Assembly: GCA_913057195.1 (NCBI GenBank)
Contig: CAJXNL010000010.1
Span: 1-64,000, forward strand
Reading direction: 5' to 3'
DNA length: 64,000 nt
DNA from: an uncultured Wenzhouxiangella sp.
GTDB taxonomy: Bacteria > Pseudomonadota > Gammaproteobacteria > Xanthomonadales > Wenzhouxiangellaceae
A program made the translations under genes and the position numbers. This document shows positions 39,014-47,988 of this stretch, one piece after another. The notes under the pieces are model-generated. The model was given only the letters and a program-made list of their open reading frames with translations. It was not told the origin of the DNA and searched no databases. Position 1 is the stretch's first letter. Each line of letters begins with the position of its first letter.

Positions 39014-39748
39014 ATGAAACTACAGCAATCCACTTGGCCTGAAGTTGAGGCCTACCTTAAAGAATCTAAGGGCATTGTCATTCCCATCGGCTCCACTGAG
39101 CAACATGGGCCCACCGGGTTGATCGGCACCGATGCGATATGCCCAGAAACCATCGCACAAGGGCTCTCCGAGCAAGGCATCTTGATTGGGCCGACGCTGT
39201 CGATTGGCATGGCGCAACACCATTTGGGGTTTCCTGGGACCATTACGTTACGACCGAGCACGTTGATGTCGGTCATCAAAGACGTGATCATGTCACTCAA
39301 GGGACACGGGTTTCGACAGTTCTTATTTCTCAATGGCCACGGCGGCAACACCCAAACCACCCAAGCGGCATTCTCAGAGGTGTTTGCTGAACACAGCCTT
39401 GACCGAGAAGCCAGCAATCTTGCAATGCGCCTGCTCAACTGGTTCCAAGGGCCCAGGGTTCGAAGCTTGATCGATGAGCTGTACGCCTCAGCGGATGGCA
39501 ACCATGCCACCCCATCGGAAATCGCGCTGACGTGGTATGCATACCCTGATCAGATTCGTGACGTTCCATTGACCCCGGAGCAAGCGCCTTCAGGAGAAAT
39601 CAGAGATGCCAGCGATTACCGGCGTCGATTCCCCGATGGGCGCATCGGATCGAAGCCACAGTTGGCGAGTGTGGATCATGGGCGGCAATTTTATGAGGCG
39701 GGCTTGGCCGATGCGTTAGAGGTGTGGCGGTCGCTGACCGACAGCTGA
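39014..39748 (+). CDS. Creatininase-family amidohydrolase
   Basis: A 244-residue metal-dependent hydrolase. Likely ligands are Glu29 and His31 in GSTEQHGP, Asp40 in GTDAICPE, His109 in NGHGGN, and the acidic residue in NHATPSEIALTW. The family cleaves cyclic or linear amides (creatinine, formamidopyrimidines, mycofactocin precursor), so the substrate is open. The ATG at 39014 is chosen for the GAGGTGAG ribosome site that overlaps the chorismatase stop. Convergent with hisIE after 19 bases. Confidence 0.9.
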   Translation: MKLQQSTWPEVEAYLKESKGIVIPIGSTEQHGPTGLIGTDAICPETIAQGLSEQGILIGPTLSIGMAQHHLGFPGTITLRPSTLMSVIKDVIMSLKGHGFRQFLFLNGHGGNTQTTQAAFSEVFAEHSLDREASNLAMRLLNWFQGPRVRSLIDELYASADGNHATPSEIALTWYAYPDQIRDVPLTPEQAPSGEIRDASDYRRRFPDGRIGSKPQLASVDHGRQFYEAGLADALEVWRSLTDS

Positions 39749-39767
39749 CCCTCGACAAGGCAGAGGT

Positions 39768-40385
39768 TTAGCTGGCTTGGTATCGCCTGTCGAGCACAGA
39801 CAACACCGACTCAATGTCCGATCCTGCAGCTTTGAGTGTCACCAGCAAGTGGTACAACAAATCTGCCGCTTCTTCGTTGAGCTGATCTGTGTCGCTTGAC
39901 ACCGCGGCTAAAGCGACCTCGACGCCCTCTTCTCCCACTTTTTGGGCACAGCGCTCGATGCCCGCGGTTAACAGCGACTGAGTATATCCGCCGCCGCCGT
40001 CGACCTCGGCGCGCTGGTCAATGCGGGCGGCCAAGCGCTGAAGCACAGACCCAAGTTGTGCATGGGCGCCAAAACACGACCGGGTCAGTAAATGGCACGT
40101 CGGCCCGTGTGGGTGGGCGAGCACCAGCAGGGCATCGCGATCACAGTCCAACGCCAAATCCACCAGCGACAAGACATGCCCAGAGGACTCGCCCTTGGTC
40201 CATAGACGCGCTTTGGATCGAGAATAGAACGTCACCTTCTCGCGGGTTAGGGTGGTCTCTAGGGCCTCGGCGTTCATAAACCCAAGCATCAACACTTCAC
40301 CGGTGAGGGCGTGTTGAACAATCGCGGGCACAAGGCCATCGTGTTTTGTCCAGTCAATGTCAGCGATCCAAGAGGGTGATTCCAT
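39768..40385 (-). CDS. hisI: Bifunctional PR-AMP cyclohydrolase/PR-ATP pyrophosphatase
   Basis: Steps two and three of histidine synthesis in one 205-residue chain. The HisI part (about 1-115) has FYSRSKARLWTKGESSGH and metal-binding DCDRDALLVL and GPTCH. The HisE part (about 118-205) has KVGEEGVEVALAA and EAADLLYHLLVTL. It is the last gene of the operon, 15 bases after hisF. Confidence 0.97.
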   Translation of the reverse strand: MESPSWIADIDWTKHDGLVPAIVQHALTGEVLMLGFMNAEALETTLTREKVTFYSRSKARLWTKGESSGHVLSLVDLALDCDRDALLVLAHPHGPTCHLLTRSCFGAHAQLGSVLQRLAARIDQRAEVDGGGGYTQSLLTAGIERCAQKVGEEGVEVALAAVSSDTDQLNEEAADLLYHLLVTLKAAGSDIESVLSVLDRRYQAS

Positions 40386-40400
40386 CAGAAGTCCTTGTGA

Positions 40401-41177
40401 TTAAAAGCCGGTGGGGCGAACATGCACAGCTGCTTTAGCCAGATGCTGTTTGAGCGAAGGTATTGGCAGTGTATTGGCATGGAATATCGTGGCAGCCAGT
40501 GCACCATCCACGTCCGCCTGTTGAAACACATCAATAAAGTGTTGTGCTTGACCCGCCCCACCGGACGCAATCAGCGGGACACGACACGCCGCCCGCACGG
40601 CTTTAAGCTGCTGGATGTCATAACCTGAGCGCACCCCGTCGGCATCCATACAATTCAAAACGATCTCACCTGCCCCCCGCGACTGCGCCTCGCTGACCCA
40701 GTCGAGTGTCAATCGGTTGGGGTTGGTCATGGCCTCTGGGTGGCCGGTGTTTTGTCTCACCCACCACTGTCCGTTGTCTTCGATCGAATCGACGCCAACG
40801 ACCACACACTGTGAGCCCAAGGCATCCACCATCTCATCAATCAACGTCGGGTTGGCCAACGCGGGTGAGTTGATCGACACCTTATCGGCCCCTGCGCGGA
40901 GGACTGCGCGTGCATCGGCCACCGATCGTATGCCGCCGGCCACGCAGAACGGAATGTCAATGGCGTCGGCGACGCGTTCAATCCATTTCAAATCCACGCT
41001 TCGCTTTTCAGGGCTGGCGGTAATGTCGTAAAAGACCAGTTCATCGGCACTGTGGTCTCGGTAACGCGAAGCCAGATCCACGATGTCCCCCATGACCCGA
41101 TGGTCTTTGAAACGAACGCCTTTGACGACTTGGCCGTCTTTAACGTCTAAGCAGGGAATAATGCGCACCGCGACCAT
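40401..41177 (-). CDS. hisF: Imidazole glycerol phosphate synthase subunit HisF
   Basis: Cyclase subunit that joins ammonia from HisH with PRFAR to give imidazole glycerol phosphate and AICAR. TIM barrel of 258 residues with catalytic Asp in [16 protein letters not shown] and phosphate-binding GADKVSINS and [13 protein letters not shown]. It begins directly at the base after the hisA stop. The genes around it are tightly packed in the same direction. Confidence 0.98.
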   Translation of the reverse strand: MVAVRIIPCLDVKDGQVVKGVRFKDHRVMGDIVDLASRYRDHSADELVFYDITASPEKRSVDLKWIERVADAIDIPFCVAGGIRSVADARAVLRAGADKVSINSPALANPTLIDEMVDALGSQCVVVGVDSIEDNGQWWVRQNTGHPEAMTNPNRLTLDWVSEAQSRGAGEIVLNCMDADGVRSGYDIQQLKAVRAACRVPLIASGGAGQAQHFIDVFQQADVDGALAATIFHANTLPIPSLKQHLAKAAVHVRPTGF

Positions 41178-41948
41178 TTAGTTCATTGCCCCATCATCGT
41201 TGCCGAAACGTCCGATGGCGGCCAGTGGCACGTGGCCTTCCAAGAGCGCGCGCCCGACGATGCACGCATCAACCCCCGCAGCGCTCACAGCATCCAGGTC
41301 ATCGCTGGCACCGATGCCCCCTGAGGCTTGAATCGCAAGCGTGGGGTAGCGTGTCACCAAGTGCTCATAAAGTTCCACCGATGGGCCTTGTAACAAACCA
41401 TCCCGGTCGATGTCGGTGCACAGCACGTGCTTGAGTCCGCTGGGAATCAACAAATCGAGCAGCTTTTGCAAATCAAGCGCACCCGGCTCGGACCAGCCCG
41501 AGGCGTGTGGCACCCATCGAGAGGGCTGATTCTGGTGAGCCGCCATTGCTTGTTTGACATCAAGCCCTGCCACCAGCGTGTCGGTCCCAAACTGGGCCAA
41601 CCACTCGGCAAACGTCAGCGGCGACTGGATGCACACGCTCCCCACCACCACGCGCGCGGCACCTGCGTTCAGTCGTGCCTCAATGTCTGCCGCCGAGCGC
41701 ACCCCGCCACCGGTTTGAACAGGCACAGTGAGCGTCTCACACATGGACCGAATCAAGGCCAAATTGGCCGCGCCACCGCCTTTGGCGCTGTCGAGGTCGA
41801 CCACATGCAAACAACGCGCGCCGGCGCGCTCATAAGCCAACGCACGCTCGATGGCATCATCACCATAGTCCGTTCGCCGGGTGAAGTCGCCTTGGGCCAG
41901 GCGAACCACCCCGCCGTCGATGAGGTCCAGTGCGGGGATGATCATCAT
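41178..41948 (-). CDS. hisA: ProFAR isomerase HisA
   Basis: Isomerises ProFAR to PRFAR in histidine synthesis. TIM barrel of 256 residues with IIPALDLIDGGVVRL (catalytic Asp), VQTGGGVRSAADIEA and the second Asp in CTDIDRDGLLQGP. It overlaps the hisH stop by four bases. Confidence 0.98.
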   Translation of the reverse strand: MMIIPALDLIDGGVVRLAQGDFTRRTDYGDDAIERALAYERAGARCLHVVDLDSAKGGGAANLALIRSMCETLTVPVQTGGGVRSAADIEARLNAGAARVVVGSVCIQSPLTFAEWLAQFGTDTLVAGLDVKQAMAAHQNQPSRWVPHASGWSEPGALDLQKLLDLLIPSGLKHVLCTDIDRDGLLQGPSVELYEHLVTRYPTLAIQASGGIGASDDLDAVSAAGVDACIVGRALLEGHVPLAAIGRFGNDDGAMN

Positions 41949-42544
41949 GTGCGCAAAAACCCCTCAATCAATGAAGCGCCGGCAGTGGCCGACTTCTCTG
42001 GATGGAATTGGCAGGCCACAAAATTATTGTGACGAACCACAGCCGCAAACGATTGACCGTGTTGGCAGCGCGCCACCAAGCTCGGATGATCACCCACCGC
42101 CGCGAAGCTGTGGACGAAATAAAACCACTCATCACCGCTAAGCGCCTGGGCGATCGGCTCTTGCGTTGTCCATTGGAGCTGGTTCCACCCCATGTGGGGC
42201 AAACGCAAGCCGGGTGAGGCGCGCAACGCCTTGATCGAACCGGGGATAATCCCTAAGCAGGGGGTGGGTGTGAGGCCTTCCTCCGACGCGTCAAACAGCA
42301 GCTGCAAGCCCAAACACACCCCCAAAACCGGTTGCGTCAAACCTTGGATGACAGACACCAAACCGGCCTGTTTGAGGGTGCTCATGGCAGCTTGTGCAGT
42401 TCCCACGCCGGGCAAGACCACATGGCTGGCGGTTTTGATGACGCCGGGCGCTTGAGTCAGGACCGTCTCAGCGCCGGCACGCTTGAGTGCCTGGCGCACC
42501 GAGCCGACATTGGCCCCGCCGGAGTCGATCACCGCCACCGCCAT
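41945..42544 (-). CDS. hisH: Imidazole glycerol phosphate synthase subunit HisH
   Basis: Glutaminase subunit that feeds ammonia to HisF. Class I amidotransferase fold, 199 residues, with nucleophile Cys in GVCLGLQLLFD, catalytic His and Glu in FVACQFHPEKS, and the start VAVIDSGGANVGSV. It starts two bases after hisB ends. Confidence 0.97.
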   Translation of the reverse strand: MAVAVIDSGGANVGSVRQALKRAGAETVLTQAPGVIKTASHVVLPGVGTAQAAMSTLKQAGLVSVIQGLTQPVLGVCLGLQLLFDASEEGLTPTPCLGIIPGSIKALRASPGLRLPHMGWNQLQWTTQEPIAQALSGDEWFYFVHSFAAVGDHPSLVARCQHGQSFAAVVRHNNFVACQFHPEKSATAGASLIEGFLRT

Positions 42545-42546
42545 CC

Positions 42547-43614
42547 TTACAAGACCCCTTTGGTCGACGGCACGGCGCCTTTGTCATCGCGAACAAGCGC
42601 GGGTTTTAACGCGCGGCCCAACGCTTTGAAGCAAGCCTCAATTTGGTGGTGGGTGTTCTCGCCGCTGACTTCGATATGAATGGCTGCGCGCAAGGTTTGT
42701 GACAGTGACTGAAAAAAATGAACCACCATCTCGGTGGGCAGCTGGCCCACTTGCGAACGACCAAACTCGCCTTTAAATACGCACGCGGGTCGCCCTGACA
42801 AATCAATCGCCGCGTTGGCCAATGACTCATCCATGGCCACGGTGAAGCCATAGCGACCGATCCCGTGGCGATCACCCAACGCCTGATCCAGCGCTTGCCC
42901 CAAAGCCAAGGCGGTGTCTTCGACGGTGTGGTGCTCGTCGATGTGGGTGTCGCCTTGCGCGGTGAGCTCGAGCGCAAACTGGCCGTGGGCGGCCAACTGG
43001 TCGAGCATGTGGTTAAAAAATCCAAGCCCGGTCTGTACTTGCGGCGGGGTGCAAGCATCTAAGTTAACGAACACATCGATGTGTGTTTCGTTGGTGGCCC
43101 TTTTCACCCGCGCGGTTCTCGGCGTGTTGATCAAAGCTTGGGCAATCTCCATCCACCCTTGCTGCTCATCCAATAAAAATCCACGAAGCCCCATGTTGTT
43201 CGCGAATGCCAAGTCGGTGTCTCGATCACCAATGACCGCGGATTGTTGACGATCGAGGGTGGGGTCTTGCAAGTAATCCAAGACCATGCCGACACCGGGC
43301 TTGCGATTCGGGGAAGCCGCTTCTGGCAACGACGGGTCGATATGGATGGCATCAAATTCGATGCCTTGAGATTGGAGAATCTGCAGCAACAACGCTTGAG
43401 GCCCCTCGAAATCAGTTTGGGGAAACGTTTCTGTGCCCAGGCCATCTTGGTTGGACACCATCACAAACCGAAAGCCGGCGCGCTTGAGCTCAAGCAAGGC
43501 GGGAATCACGTGATTGACCAATCGCAATTTATCCAAGCGGTCAATCTGCTCATCAGCAGGCTCTTCGATCAGCGTGCCGTCACGGTCAATGAACAAAACT
43601 TTTTTAAGCCCCAT
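42547..43614 (-). CDS. hisB: Bifunctional histidinol-phosphatase/IGP dehydratase
   Basis: Fusion of a HAD phosphatase (about 1-165, FIDRDGTLIEEP) and imidazoleglycerol-phosphate dehydratase (about 168-355, NETHIDVFVNLD, HMLDQLAAHGQF, DEHHTVEDTA). Choosing the ATG at 43614 (MGLKKVLFIDRDG) gives 355 residues, the same as E. coli HisB. A ribosome site (AAAGGGA) lies within the hisC end, and an upstream ATG at 43653 is less likely. It overlaps hisC by 11 bases. Confidence 0.97.
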   Translation of the reverse strand: MGLKKVLFIDRDGTLIEEPADEQIDRLDKLRLVNHVIPALLELKRAGFRFVMVSNQDGLGTETFPQTDFEGPQALLLQILQSQGIEFDAIHIDPSLPEAASPNRKPGVGMVLDYLQDPTLDRQQSAVIGDRDTDLAFANNMGLRGFLLDEQQGWMEIAQALINTPRTARVKRATNETHIDVFVNLDACTPPQVQTGLGFFNHMLDQLAAHGQFALELTAQGDTHIDEHHTVEDTALALGQALDQALGDRHGIGRYGFTVAMDESLANAAIDLSGRPACVFKGEFGRSQVGQLPTEMVVHFFQSLSQTLRAAIHIEVSGENTHHQIEACFKALGRALKPALVRDDKGAVPSTKGVL

Positions 43615-44716
43615 GGGTTGTCCCTTTTTGACGGTGGGTTGGGGAGTAGGCATCGAGACAATCCAAAAGCGCTTGCGTCTCTGATTCGGTGCCGACGGTG
43701 ATGCGGATGCATTGATCGAGTTGCGGCTGGTGGGACTGATTTCTTAATTCGATGCCATTGGCTGCACAATGCGCCATGAAGTCAGCGGCATCCTCCACCT
43801 TGACCAAGACAAAATTTGCCTGACCTGGCCACAGGGATTGGATGTGGGGTGAGTCTTTCAAAGCCTCACACAGCAGCGCTTTGTTGGCTCGCAGGCGGTC
43901 AAGCTGCGTGTTTTGCTGGGCCAACGCATCAGGCGTGAGCGATTTCAGCGCGGCGTCAACGCATGGAGAGGGCAAGGGGTAAGGGGCGATGATTCGTTTG
44001 AGCCAGCCAATCAGGTCGGGGTGGGCAATCACCCCGCCCACCCTCGCGCCGGCCAAACCGAACCCCTTGGATAAGGTTTTGAGCACCACCAGATTGGGTT
44101 GATGTGCCAGGGCTGAGACCAAGCTGGGCTGGTCACTGAATTCACCGTAGGCCTCATCCACCACCACCACGCCTGAATTCTCGACGCGCTTGGCGAAGGC
44201 CAACACCTCGATGGGCGGGAGGGTATGCCCAGTGGGGTTGTTGGGCGAACACAAAAAGTAAGCTCGGCAAGGCTTGGCCGCTTCGACCGCTGGCCAATCG
44301 ACCGCCCAGGCATGCTCGCCTTGGGTCAGCCCGACTTCGACGACTTCAGCACCCTGAATTTGCGCATACAGGGCATACATCCCAAAACAAGGCGGCAATG
44401 TCATCACCCGATCCACGCCGGGCCGAATCAACAGCCGCATCAACAGATCAATGCCCTCGTCTGAGCCGCGGGTGATTAAGACGTGCTCAGGGGTCGTTGA
44501 CCAGTGTGCGCTCAGCGCCTCAACCAGGGCTTGCGGCTGAGGGTCTGGGTAACGGTTGAGCGGTTGGTCCTCGTCACTGGCCCACGGGTTTTCATTCGCA
44601 TTCAGCCTGATTGGCGGGGCAAAATCCCCGCTGATCGCGCGCGCAGACGCGTAAGGTTTGAGCGTCCTAAGCTCGGGCCTGACCCAGGCCTCAAACGGAG
44701 CCGACGGCTCGGTCAT
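43604..44716 (-). CDS. hisC: Histidinol-phosphate aminotransferase
   Basis: PLP enzyme of 370 residues that converts imidazole-acetol phosphate to histidinol phosphate. RLNANENPWA is at the N-terminus, SPNNPTGHTLP in the middle, and the PLP lysine is in TLSKGFGLAGARVG. It starts inside the hisD end with a four-base overlap. Confidence 0.97.
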   Translation of the reverse strand: MTEPSAPFEAWVRPELRTLKPYASARAISGDFAPPIRLNANENPWASDEDQPLNRYPDPQPQALVEALSAHWSTTPEHVLITRGSDEGIDLLMRLLIRPGVDRVMTLPPCFGMYALYAQIQGAEVVEVGLTQGEHAWAVDWPAVEAAKPCRAYFLCSPNNPTGHTLPPIEVLAFAKRVENSGVVVVDEAYGEFSDQPSLVSALAHQPNLVVLKTLSKGFGLAGARVGGVIAHPDLIGWLKRIIAPYPLPSPCVDAALKSLTPDALAQQNTQLDRLRANKALLCEALKDSPHIQSLWPGQANFVLVKVEDAADFMAHCAANGIELRNQSHQPQLDQCIRITVGTESETQALLDCLDAYSPTHRQKGTTHGA

Positions 44717-46023
44717 GGCTCACCACCGGTGTCGCGAAGCCGAAGCTCAATTGCCAGTTGGTGGGCCCCCAGGCCCTCATGTCGGGCCAATCGGGCCGCC
44801 TTGGGGCCAAGCTGCTGGAGGCCTTCTGGGGTCGCGCTTTGAACGGTCATGCGGCGCATGAAATCGGTGGCAGACAGCCCGGCATAGACTTTTGCCCAGC
44901 CACCGGTGGGCAGGACGTGATTGGTGCCTGAGATGTAATCGCCCAAGGCTTCGGGGGTGTGGTGGCCGACAAACACCGACCCGGCGGTGGTGATGTCGGG
45001 GACCCAGTCCAGCGCTCGGTCGCTGGCGAGTATGAGGTGCTCTGGCGCATAGCGATTGGCCACCGCCACGCCGTGTTCAATGTTGGGCACCACCAGGGCG
45101 CGGGCGTGAGCGAGCGAGGCGGCGGCGATATCGGCTCGATTTAATCGCGGCAGCAAGGCATCGATTTGAGTGGCGGTGGCTTGGGCCAATGCATGAGAAT
45201 CCGTGACCAGCACCGCCTGCGAGTCCGGTCCATGTTCGGCTTGCGATAACAAGTCTGCTGCCACAAACGTTGGATTGGCGGTGCTGTCGGCCAGCACCAT
45301 CACCTCGGATGGGCCGGCAGGCATGTCCATGGCCGCGCCATCGATGTCCAAAGCCACTTGGCGCTTGGCCTCGGTGACGAAACGGTTGCCGGGGCCAAAA
45401 ATTTTGACCACGGCGGGCACGGTTTCCGTGCCATAGGCCATCGCGGCGATGGCTTGGGCGCCGCCGGCGATTAGCACGTGGTCAATGCCCAGTCGTTCAG
45501 CAATGGCCAACACGGCCGGATCCGCTTGCCCATCGGGACCCGGCGGGGTGGCGAGGACAACCTGTCGACAGCCCGCCAATCGCGCGGGCACGCCGAGCAT
45601 GATGGCGGTCGAGGGCAGCGGGGCGCTGCCGGCAGGCACATACAGCCCCACCGCATCCAAGGGCCGCCATTGGGCCTGGCAGGTCACACCGGGCGCAGTG
45701 TCGGCGCTGTACGGCTGTGGGACGCCTTGGGCATGAAAGTGCTCAATTGTTCCGATCGCGCTGTCAATGGCATCGATCAGGTCGTTATCGAGCTTGTTTT
45801 TGGCATCACTGATGGCCGCTTTGCTGGCCCACAGGGCGGGCGCAGGATGGGCATCAAAGCGTTGGCCCAGGTCGGTGAGCGCTTGATCGCCCCCGACACG
45901 GACCGCGTGGATGATTTCACCGACCGTCTCGGCCAAGTCGGCACTGCTTTCCAGCTCAGGGCGGGCCAGCAGAGTGGTCAGGGCTTCGTCGGTGGCGTCA
46001 ACGGCGTAGATGGATAAACTCAT
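44713..46023 (-). CDS. hisD: Histidinol dehydrogenase
   Basis: NAD-dependent zinc enzyme for the last two steps of histidine synthesis, about 436 residues. I chose the ATG at 46023 (MSLSIYAVD), which overlaps the hisG stop by four bases. The open frame upstream is inside hisG. Family blocks are VGLYVPAGSAPLPSTAIML, GAQAIAAMAYGTETVP, DMPAGPSEVMV and LSQAEHGPDSQAVLV. Confidence 0.97.
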   Translation of the reverse strand: MSLSIYAVDATDEALTTLLARPELESSADLAETVGEIIHAVRVGGDQALTDLGQRFDAHPAPALWASKAAISDAKNKLDNDLIDAIDSAIGTIEHFHAQGVPQPYSADTAPGVTCQAQWRPLDAVGLYVPAGSAPLPSTAIMLGVPARLAGCRQVVLATPPGPDGQADPAVLAIAERLGIDHVLIAGGAQAIAAMAYGTETVPAVVKIFGPGNRFVTEAKRQVALDIDGAAMDMPAGPSEVMVLADSTANPTFVAADLLSQAEHGPDSQAVLVTDSHALAQATATQIDALLPRLNRADIAAASLAHARALVVPNIEHGVAVANRYAPEHLILASDRALDWVPDITTAGSVFVGHHTPEALGDYISGTNHVLPTGGWAKVYAGLSATDFMRRMTVQSATPEGLQQLGPKAARLARHEGLGAHQLAIELRLRDTGGEP

Positions 46024-46907
46024 GCCAACATTTTCTCCACCGGCAGCACTAAAATCGCCGAGGCGCCCGCGGCTTTGAGCCTCTCGAGGTGCTCCCAAAA
46101 CACCTGTTCGGTGCACACCGCATGCAGCGCGACTCGATCAGGGCTGCCCTCTAAGGTTAAGACGGTGGGGGCTTCGGCCCCCGGCAACAGCGCCGTGATC
46201 TCGGTGAGTTTGTTTTTGGGGGCATGCATCATCACGTATTTGGTTTCATTGGCCTGGCGGACCCCTTCAATGCGGGTCATGAGGGTGTCGATGAGCGCTT
46301 CGGCCTCAGGGCTTAAGGCATTGGGACAGCGGTAGAGTCCCGCCTCGCTGACCAAGACCTCGTCGACCACCGCCAAGTGGTTGGCACGAAGCGTGGTCCC
46401 TGTCGAGACCAGATCCACAATGGCTTCGGCGGCGCCCATCGATGGGGCGATTTCAACCGCGCCGTTGAGGACCACAATGTCGGCCGACACGCCACGTTCA
46501 TTGAGGTAGCGGCGGGTGAGTTGAGGATAACTGGTGGCCAAACGCTGTCCTGTCAGGTCTTGCGCGCCTTGAATGGCGCTTTGTTCTGGCGCTGCGAGCA
46601 TTAACCGGCAGCGCCCGAAACCCAAGCCGACCAAGGGGGCAAAGCCGGTGCGCGCATCCAGCCCCTGTTCGAGGGCTTTTTCTTCGGCGACATTGCCCCC
46701 CACGATGCCCAACTGACACACGCCAGCGAGCAACAGCCGGGGAATGTCGTCATCACGGACCAGCATTAAGTCGATGGGCAGTGTCTCGCCAAACCAAAAG
46801 AGCTTGTCTTTGCTTTTGGCGAATTTCAAACCCGAGCGCTCCAGCAGCGCCAATGACTCTTCGGCCAGGCGTCCAGACTTTTGAATGGCCAGTTTCAGTC
46901 GAGTCAT
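46020..46907 (-). CDS. hisG: ATP phosphoribosyltransferase, long form
   Basis: First and feedback-regulated step of histidine synthesis. The 295 residues include the C-terminal ACT-like domain (about 225-295), so this is the long form that does not need HisZ. It opens LKLAIQKSGRLAEESLALLERSG and has DIVVLNGAVEIAPSMGAAEAIVDLVSTGTTLRANHL, the PRPP-binding region. It overlaps the TrpR-like gene stop by four bases. Confidence 0.97.
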   Translation of the reverse strand: MTRLKLAIQKSGRLAEESLALLERSGLKFAKSKDKLFWFGETLPIDLMLVRDDDIPRLLLAGVCQLGIVGGNVAEEKALEQGLDARTGFAPLVGLGFGRCRLMLAAPEQSAIQGAQDLTGQRLATSYPQLTRRYLNERGVSADIVVLNGAVEIAPSMGAAEAIVDLVSTGTTLRANHLAVVDEVLVSEAGLYRCPNALSPEAEALIDTLMTRIEGVRQANETKYVMMHAPKNKLTEITALLPGAEAPTVLTLEGSPDRVALHAVCTEQVFWEHLERLKAAGASAILVLPVEKMLA

Positions 46908-47248
46908 GCCAACGGCCCGGCGGGCGCGACGGGTGACTGCTGGGGGCGGGCGACGCGCTCCAATGCCATCCGGTAACCCCCGTGGCCAGACTCTAAGAAA
47001 CGCGCGACCCGGCCGATGGTGGTCACGCTCACGCCGGTTTGGGCATTGATTTCTCGGTAGGGCAGGCCTTGCTCGAGGAGCTGCGCGACCCGCCAGCGAT
47101 CCACCAACGCCTCGAGCTCAGCCGGCGTGGTCAGATCCCGAAGCAGCGCGCGGAGCTCATCGGGGGTGTCCATGGCCGCGAAGGCCTCTGCCAAGCTGGC
47201 GCGGGCGGCCCGGTTGGCTTGGGTGTGTTCGTTGTCAAGTTGCTTCAT
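46904..47248 (-). CDS. TrpR-like (YerC/YecD-type) regulator heading the his operon
   Basis: A small helical DNA-binding protein of about 114 residues, related to Trp repressor and to YerC. The core is LLRDLTTPAELEALVDRWRVAQLLEQGLPYREINAQTGVSVTTIGRVARFL, where PYREINAQTGVSVTTIGRV is the helix-turn-helix. ATG 47248 has GGGGCAGG just upstream; ATG 47260 is an alternative. It is the first gene of the operon and overlaps hisG by four bases. I infer that it represses its own promoter, and so all his genes, in response to histidine or a related signal; this has to be tested. Confidence 0.88.
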   Translation of the reverse strand: MKQLDNEHTQANRAARASLAEAFAAMDTPDELRALLRDLTTPAELEALVDRWRVAQLLEQGLPYREINAQTGVSVTTIGRVARFLESGHGGYRMALERVARPQQSPVAPAGPLA

Positions 47249-47265
47249 GGCCTGCCCCATTTGTC

Positions 47266-47311
47266 TTAATGTAATAGCGTGATATTACACTAGTACATTA
47301 AAACATGTCAA
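47266..47311 (-). promoter_or_regulatory. his operon promoter with overlapping inverted-repeat operator
   Basis: On the minus strand TTGACA (47306-47311) and TGTAAT (47284-47289) are spaced 16 bases, close to sigma-70 consensus. Overlapping it are two dyads: TGTAATA-n6-TATTACA (47270-47289, perfect) and TTAATGTA...TACATTAA (47266-47273 and 47294-47301, perfect). The ACTAGTAC inside (47289-47296) resembles the half-site of E. coli TrpR operators. A repressor bound here would block RNA polymerase. There is no his leader peptide or attenuator in the short 5' region. Confidence 0.75.
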
Positions 47312-47403
47312 GCCCGGGCACCGATTTTTGGGGGTGTGGCGCTGATGGGCACTTCACGCCAGATGTGGTTTACTGAAACCTGTGGACCAATCAGGAGGCG
47401 TTG

Positions 47404-47982
47404 ATGGGACGAACAATCGAAAGGCGCACGTGGCGCTGGCTTGCGATCGTTGCGGCGGTGATGCTGTCATCAGGCTGTGCGCTCATGGCCCCCAAGGCGC
47501 CGCTGCCCACCGTTGAATCGGTGGATCTTGATCGGTACATGGGCCAGTGGTATGTCATTGCCAACATTCCCTACTTTGGCGAGCGGGGCAACGTGGCCGG
47601 CCGAGCCATCTATCGCCAGCGCAGCGATGGCCGAATGGATGACATCTACATCTATAAAAAAGGCAATTTTGATGCCCCAGATGAGCGCTTGGAGGGCGTG
47701 GCCTGGGTGGTGGATGAAACCACCCGCGCCGAATGGAAAGTGCAGTTTTACTGGCCGCTGCGATTTGGCTACTACATCGTCGGGCTCGACCCGGATTACC
47801 AGTGGTCGATGGTGGGCCACCCCACCCGCAACTACGCTTGGATCATGGCGCGTGAGCCGACCATGGATGACGCGCTGTATGCGCGCTTGTTGAGCCGATT
47901 CGAGGCCCTTGGCTACGATGCCGATCGGCTAAAAAAGGTCCCCCAGCGCCCAGAGCAGGTGGGTCAACCCGGCTTCCAATGA
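47404..47982 (+). CDS. blc: Lipocalin lipoprotein (Blc-like)
   Basis: A 192-residue outer-membrane lipocalin. The signal ends in the lipobox SSGC, and the barrel starts with the GxW motif in YMGQWYVIANIPYFGERG. NYAWIMAREPTMDD near the C-terminus is also family-like. Such proteins bind lysophospholipids or fatty acids. A strong AGGAGG at 47393-47398 sets the ATG at 47404. It is divergent from the his operon, and its end lies six bases from the convergent DMT gene. Confidence 0.93.
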   Translation: MGRTIERRTWRWLAIVAAVMLSSGCALMAPKAPLPTVESVDLDRYMGQWYVIANIPYFGERGNVAGRAIYRQRSDGRMDDIYIYKKGNFDAPDERLEGVAWVVDETTRAEWKVQFYWPLRFGYYIVGLDPDYQWSMVGHPTRNYAWIMAREPTMDDALYARLLSRFEALGYDADRLKKVPQRPEQVGQPGFQ

Positions 47983-47988
47983 CGCTGT

